Shown here in pieces: positions 62,340-64,000 of a stretch of DNA of 64,000 bases. The stretch is from Gulosibacter hominis (GTDB taxonomy: Bacteria; Actinomycetota; Actinomycetes; Actinomycetales; Microbacteriaceae): contig NZ_CAJGWQ010000002.1 of the NCBI RefSeq assembly GCF_904842695.1, forward strand, positions 62,001 through 126,000, given 5' to 3'. The number at the start of each line of letters is the position of its first letter. The stretch's first letter is position 1. The position numbers and the translations under genes are program-made. The notes below the pieces were generated by a model. That model saw only the letters and a list, made by a program, of their open reading frames with translations. It did no database searches and had not been told where the DNA came from.

Positions 62340-63436
62340 CCGCAACGAACCGCCGCACGGTGCTTGTTCTGTTCGGGGGACGATCAAGCGAACACACCAT
62401 TTCGTGTGCCACCGCCGCCGGGGTGCTGGGCGCGATCGATCGCGAAAAATTTGATGTCATTCCGGTGGGCATCACCCGCGAGGGTGCCTGGGTGCTCGAA
62501 TCAGACGATCCCGCGAAATTCCAGCTCAACCCCGAACGAATGCCCGAGGTGCTCGACAACGGCACCCGCGTGCTGCTGCCCGACAGCGTCGGTAGCCGCG
62601 AGCTGCGGGTGGTTCGCGACAACACAGTTGCACCACTTGCCCAGGTGGATGTGGTGTTGCCGCTCATCCACGGCCCCTACGGCGAGGACGGCACCCTGCA
62701 GGGCATGCTCGCGATGACCAGCCTGCCGTTTGTGGGTTCGGGCGTGCTCGCATCGGCGGCGGGGATGGACAAGCACTACACCAAGCTATTGCTGGCCGCC
62801 GCGGGGCTGAGGGTAGCCGGCGGCATCACCGTGTTTGCAGAGCAGTGGCGGGATGCACGTGATTCGGTTGCCCAGCAGATTGCCGAACTGGGGTGGCCGG
62901 TTTTTGTTAAACCGGCTCGTGCTGGATCATCAGTTGGCGTGAGCAAAGTTGCGGATGCATCCGGGCTTGACGAGGCGATGCGGGTGGCATTCGCCGAGGA
63001 CGATCACGTACTGGTAGAAGAATCAATCACCGGCCGCGAGATCGAGATCGCGGTGCTCGGTGGCCGCCGCGGTGAACCGGCGCGCGCATCCGTTGCCGGC
63101 GAGATCGTGATGCAGGGGGCAGAGTTTTACGACTTTGCTGCCAAATACCTCGACGACAGTGCGGTGCGACTCGATTGCCCGGCAAAACTGAGCGATGACG
63201 AGCTTGCCAGCGCGCAGCAGTTGGCCGTGCGCGCCTTTGATGCGCTTGGCTGCGAGGGCCTAGCCCGGGTTGATTTTTTTCTCGACGAGCAGGGTTTTCT
63301 CGTGAACGAGGTCAACACCCTGCCCGGATTCACTCCGATTTCGATGTTCCCCAAGTGTTGGGGCGCATCCGGGCTGCCCTATGACGAGCTCATTACCGAA
63401 CTCATCGAGGTGGCAATCAGCCGCGCTGCCGGCTAG
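62336..63436 (+). CDS. ddl: D-alanine-D-alanine ligase
   Basis: A 366-residue ATP-grasp enzyme. Landmarks are LFGGRSSEHTISCATAAGVL, PLIHGPYGEDGTLQGMLAMTSLPFVGSGVLASAAGMDKHYTKLLLAAAGL, WPVFVKPARAGSSVGVSKV, and the metal site RVDFFLDEQGFLVNEVNTLPGFTPISMFPKCW. The active loop reads YDFAAKYLDD; YD-type residues match D-Ala-D-Ala rather than D-Ala-D-Lac ligases, which argues against intrinsic vancomycin resistance via this gene. It converges on the DUF3515 gene with a 4-bp overlap. Confidence 0.96.
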   Translation: MTATNRRTVLVLFGGRSSEHTISCATAAGVLGAIDREKFDVIPVGITREGAWVLESDDPAKFQLNPERMPEVLDNGTRVLLPDSVGSRELRVVRDNTVAPLAQVDVVLPLIHGPYGEDGTLQGMLAMTSLPFVGSGVLASAAGMDKHYTKLLLAAAGLRVAGGITVFAEQWRDARDSVAQQIAELGWPVFVKPARAGSSVGVSKVADASGLDEAMRVAFAEDDHVLVEESITGREIEIAVLGGRRGEPARASVAGEIVMQGAEFYDFAAKYLDDSAVRLDCPAKLSDDELASAQQLAVRAFDALGCEGLARVDFFLDEQGFLVNEVNTLPGFTPISMFPKCWGASGLPYDELITELIEVAISRAAG

Positions 63437-63981
63437 CGAGGCTGGTCGGTGCCTGCCGGTTCTGTGCCTGCCGGTTCGGGGACGCTGGTCTCACCGAGCA
63501 CATCCTCGGCTCCCACACAGCCACCGGTTTTCGGCAGGTAGCTCGCGGGGGTGGTGATGCCGGTGAGCACTTCACCGGATGCTTTGGTGGTGTCGATAAC
63601 CACCTCGAGCGCCGGTGTGCGGCCGTAGGTCGTGTAGATATAGACCTCGTTATCGGTGGTGCGCTCAACCCAGTCGATGCCGTTGATGCTGATGCAGCGA
63701 TCAGTGGTCGGCTCGGGCGTGGGCACCCCGCACCGCAGCAGTACGGCCGCCGGTTTACCGTAGGCCGAGGTTGCCTGCGCATTGGTGCTGCGCTTGGGAA
63801 GCCCGTTGAGGTTCATCGGCAGCCGCACCATCGTCTCGGCACAGGCCGGATCGGCCGCATCCTGCGCAGCCTCCATGGGTACTGTCGGGCCGGTGGGCGC
63901 ATTACATCCGGTGAGCGAAGCTGCAACCAGCAGCACACCCACCCCCACGCTGAGTCCGCGGGCCATGACACCTCTACGCAT
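63433..63981 (-). CDS. DUF3515-family lipoprotein
   Basis: A 182-residue protein with a signal peptide and lipobox SLTGC at about residue 26 (MARGLSVGVGVLLVAASLTGCNAP). The mature domain has paired cysteines (DPACAETMVRLP, LLRCGVP, DRCISINGIDW, GGCVGAEDVLG) typical of DUF3515 proteins, which in actinobacteria are commonly found beside ddl. Function is unknown; a cell-envelope role is inferred from linkage. TACACT lies 8 bp before ATG 63981. Confidence 0.85.
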   Translation of the reverse strand: MRRGVMARGLSVGVGVLLVAASLTGCNAPTGPTVPMEAAQDAADPACAETMVRLPMNLNGLPKRSTNAQATSAYGKPAAVLLRCGVPTPEPTTDRCISINGIDWVERTTDNEVYIYTTYGRTPALEVVIDTTKASGEVLTGITTPASYLPKTGGCVGAEDVLGETSVPEPAGTEPAGTDQPR

Positions 63982-64000
63982 ACCGAACCAGTGTAGTCGC

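Overview
The window is about 64 kb of high-GC, densely packed bacterial chromosome. Gene content and order (a complete leuCD-murA-plsC-gpsA-ddl run, an ilvD-ilvBNC block, a fused mrpAB antiporter operon, 4-bp start/stop overlaps, many leaderless starts, a DUF3515 lipoprotein, actinobacterial YhgE and MMPL proteins) point to an actinomycete, most likely family Microbacteriaceae. The genus cannot be settled from the sequence alone.

Layout. 1-4.2 kb: edge of a tRNA-Lys, an FAD-linked oxidase, a DsbA/VKOR oxidative-folding pair and small unknowns. 4.2-10.2 kb: a TetR-controlled export operon (tetR, an MMPL pump with a C-terminal domain resembling a decayed ABC ATPase, and a YhgE/Pip protein) with two matching palindromic operators. 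10.2-13.7 kb: a gap with short tandem duplications and a possible 29-residue peptide gene, an MFS transporter, a TIM-barrel isomerase and corA. 13.8-20.3 kb: a six-gene Mrp Na+/H+ antiporter operon with A and B fused. 20.3-31.8 kb: branched-chain amino-acid genes ilvD, ilvB, ilvN, ilvC, then leuB and ilvE, interrupted by an amidase and an ABC exporter.

32-39 kb is the most unusual part. A PucR-type regulator and gabT appear once to have been divergent neighbours. They are now separated by about 3.75 kb carrying a leftward operon (small helical EspC/WXG100-like protein, DUF1023-type alpha/beta hydrolase with a helical N-terminus, lipoprotein). This block lies between direct repeats of the pucR-gabT regulatory region, and it contains a 918-bp-offset tandem duplication that created a second lipoprotein gene and a broken pucR fragment. 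It looks like an acquired type-VII-secretion-style effector module. No secretion machinery is in the window.

39-46 kb: a TetR/APC permease divergent pair (perhaps linked to gabT in GABA or amine use), a fumarylacetoacetate-hydrolase-family protein, a NaChBac-type sodium channel, gltX and a thioredoxin-reductase-like flavoprotein. 46-53 kb is accessory: tRNA-Gln, two copies of a long palindromic repeat flanking a DUF4272/DUF4261-like gene set with a decayed paralogue, a thiamine-binding-family protein, and two large Asp/Gly repeat proteins with many calcium-binding-like loops. 53-64 kb: a metallo-beta-lactamase-fold hydrolase, tRNA-Glu, a PP2C phosphatase, an acyl-CoA synthetase, then leuC-leuD-murA-plsC-gpsA-ddl preceded by a possible leader peptide and attenuator, ending with a convergent DUF3515 lipoprotein.

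Family assignments were made by reading motifs, without database searches.
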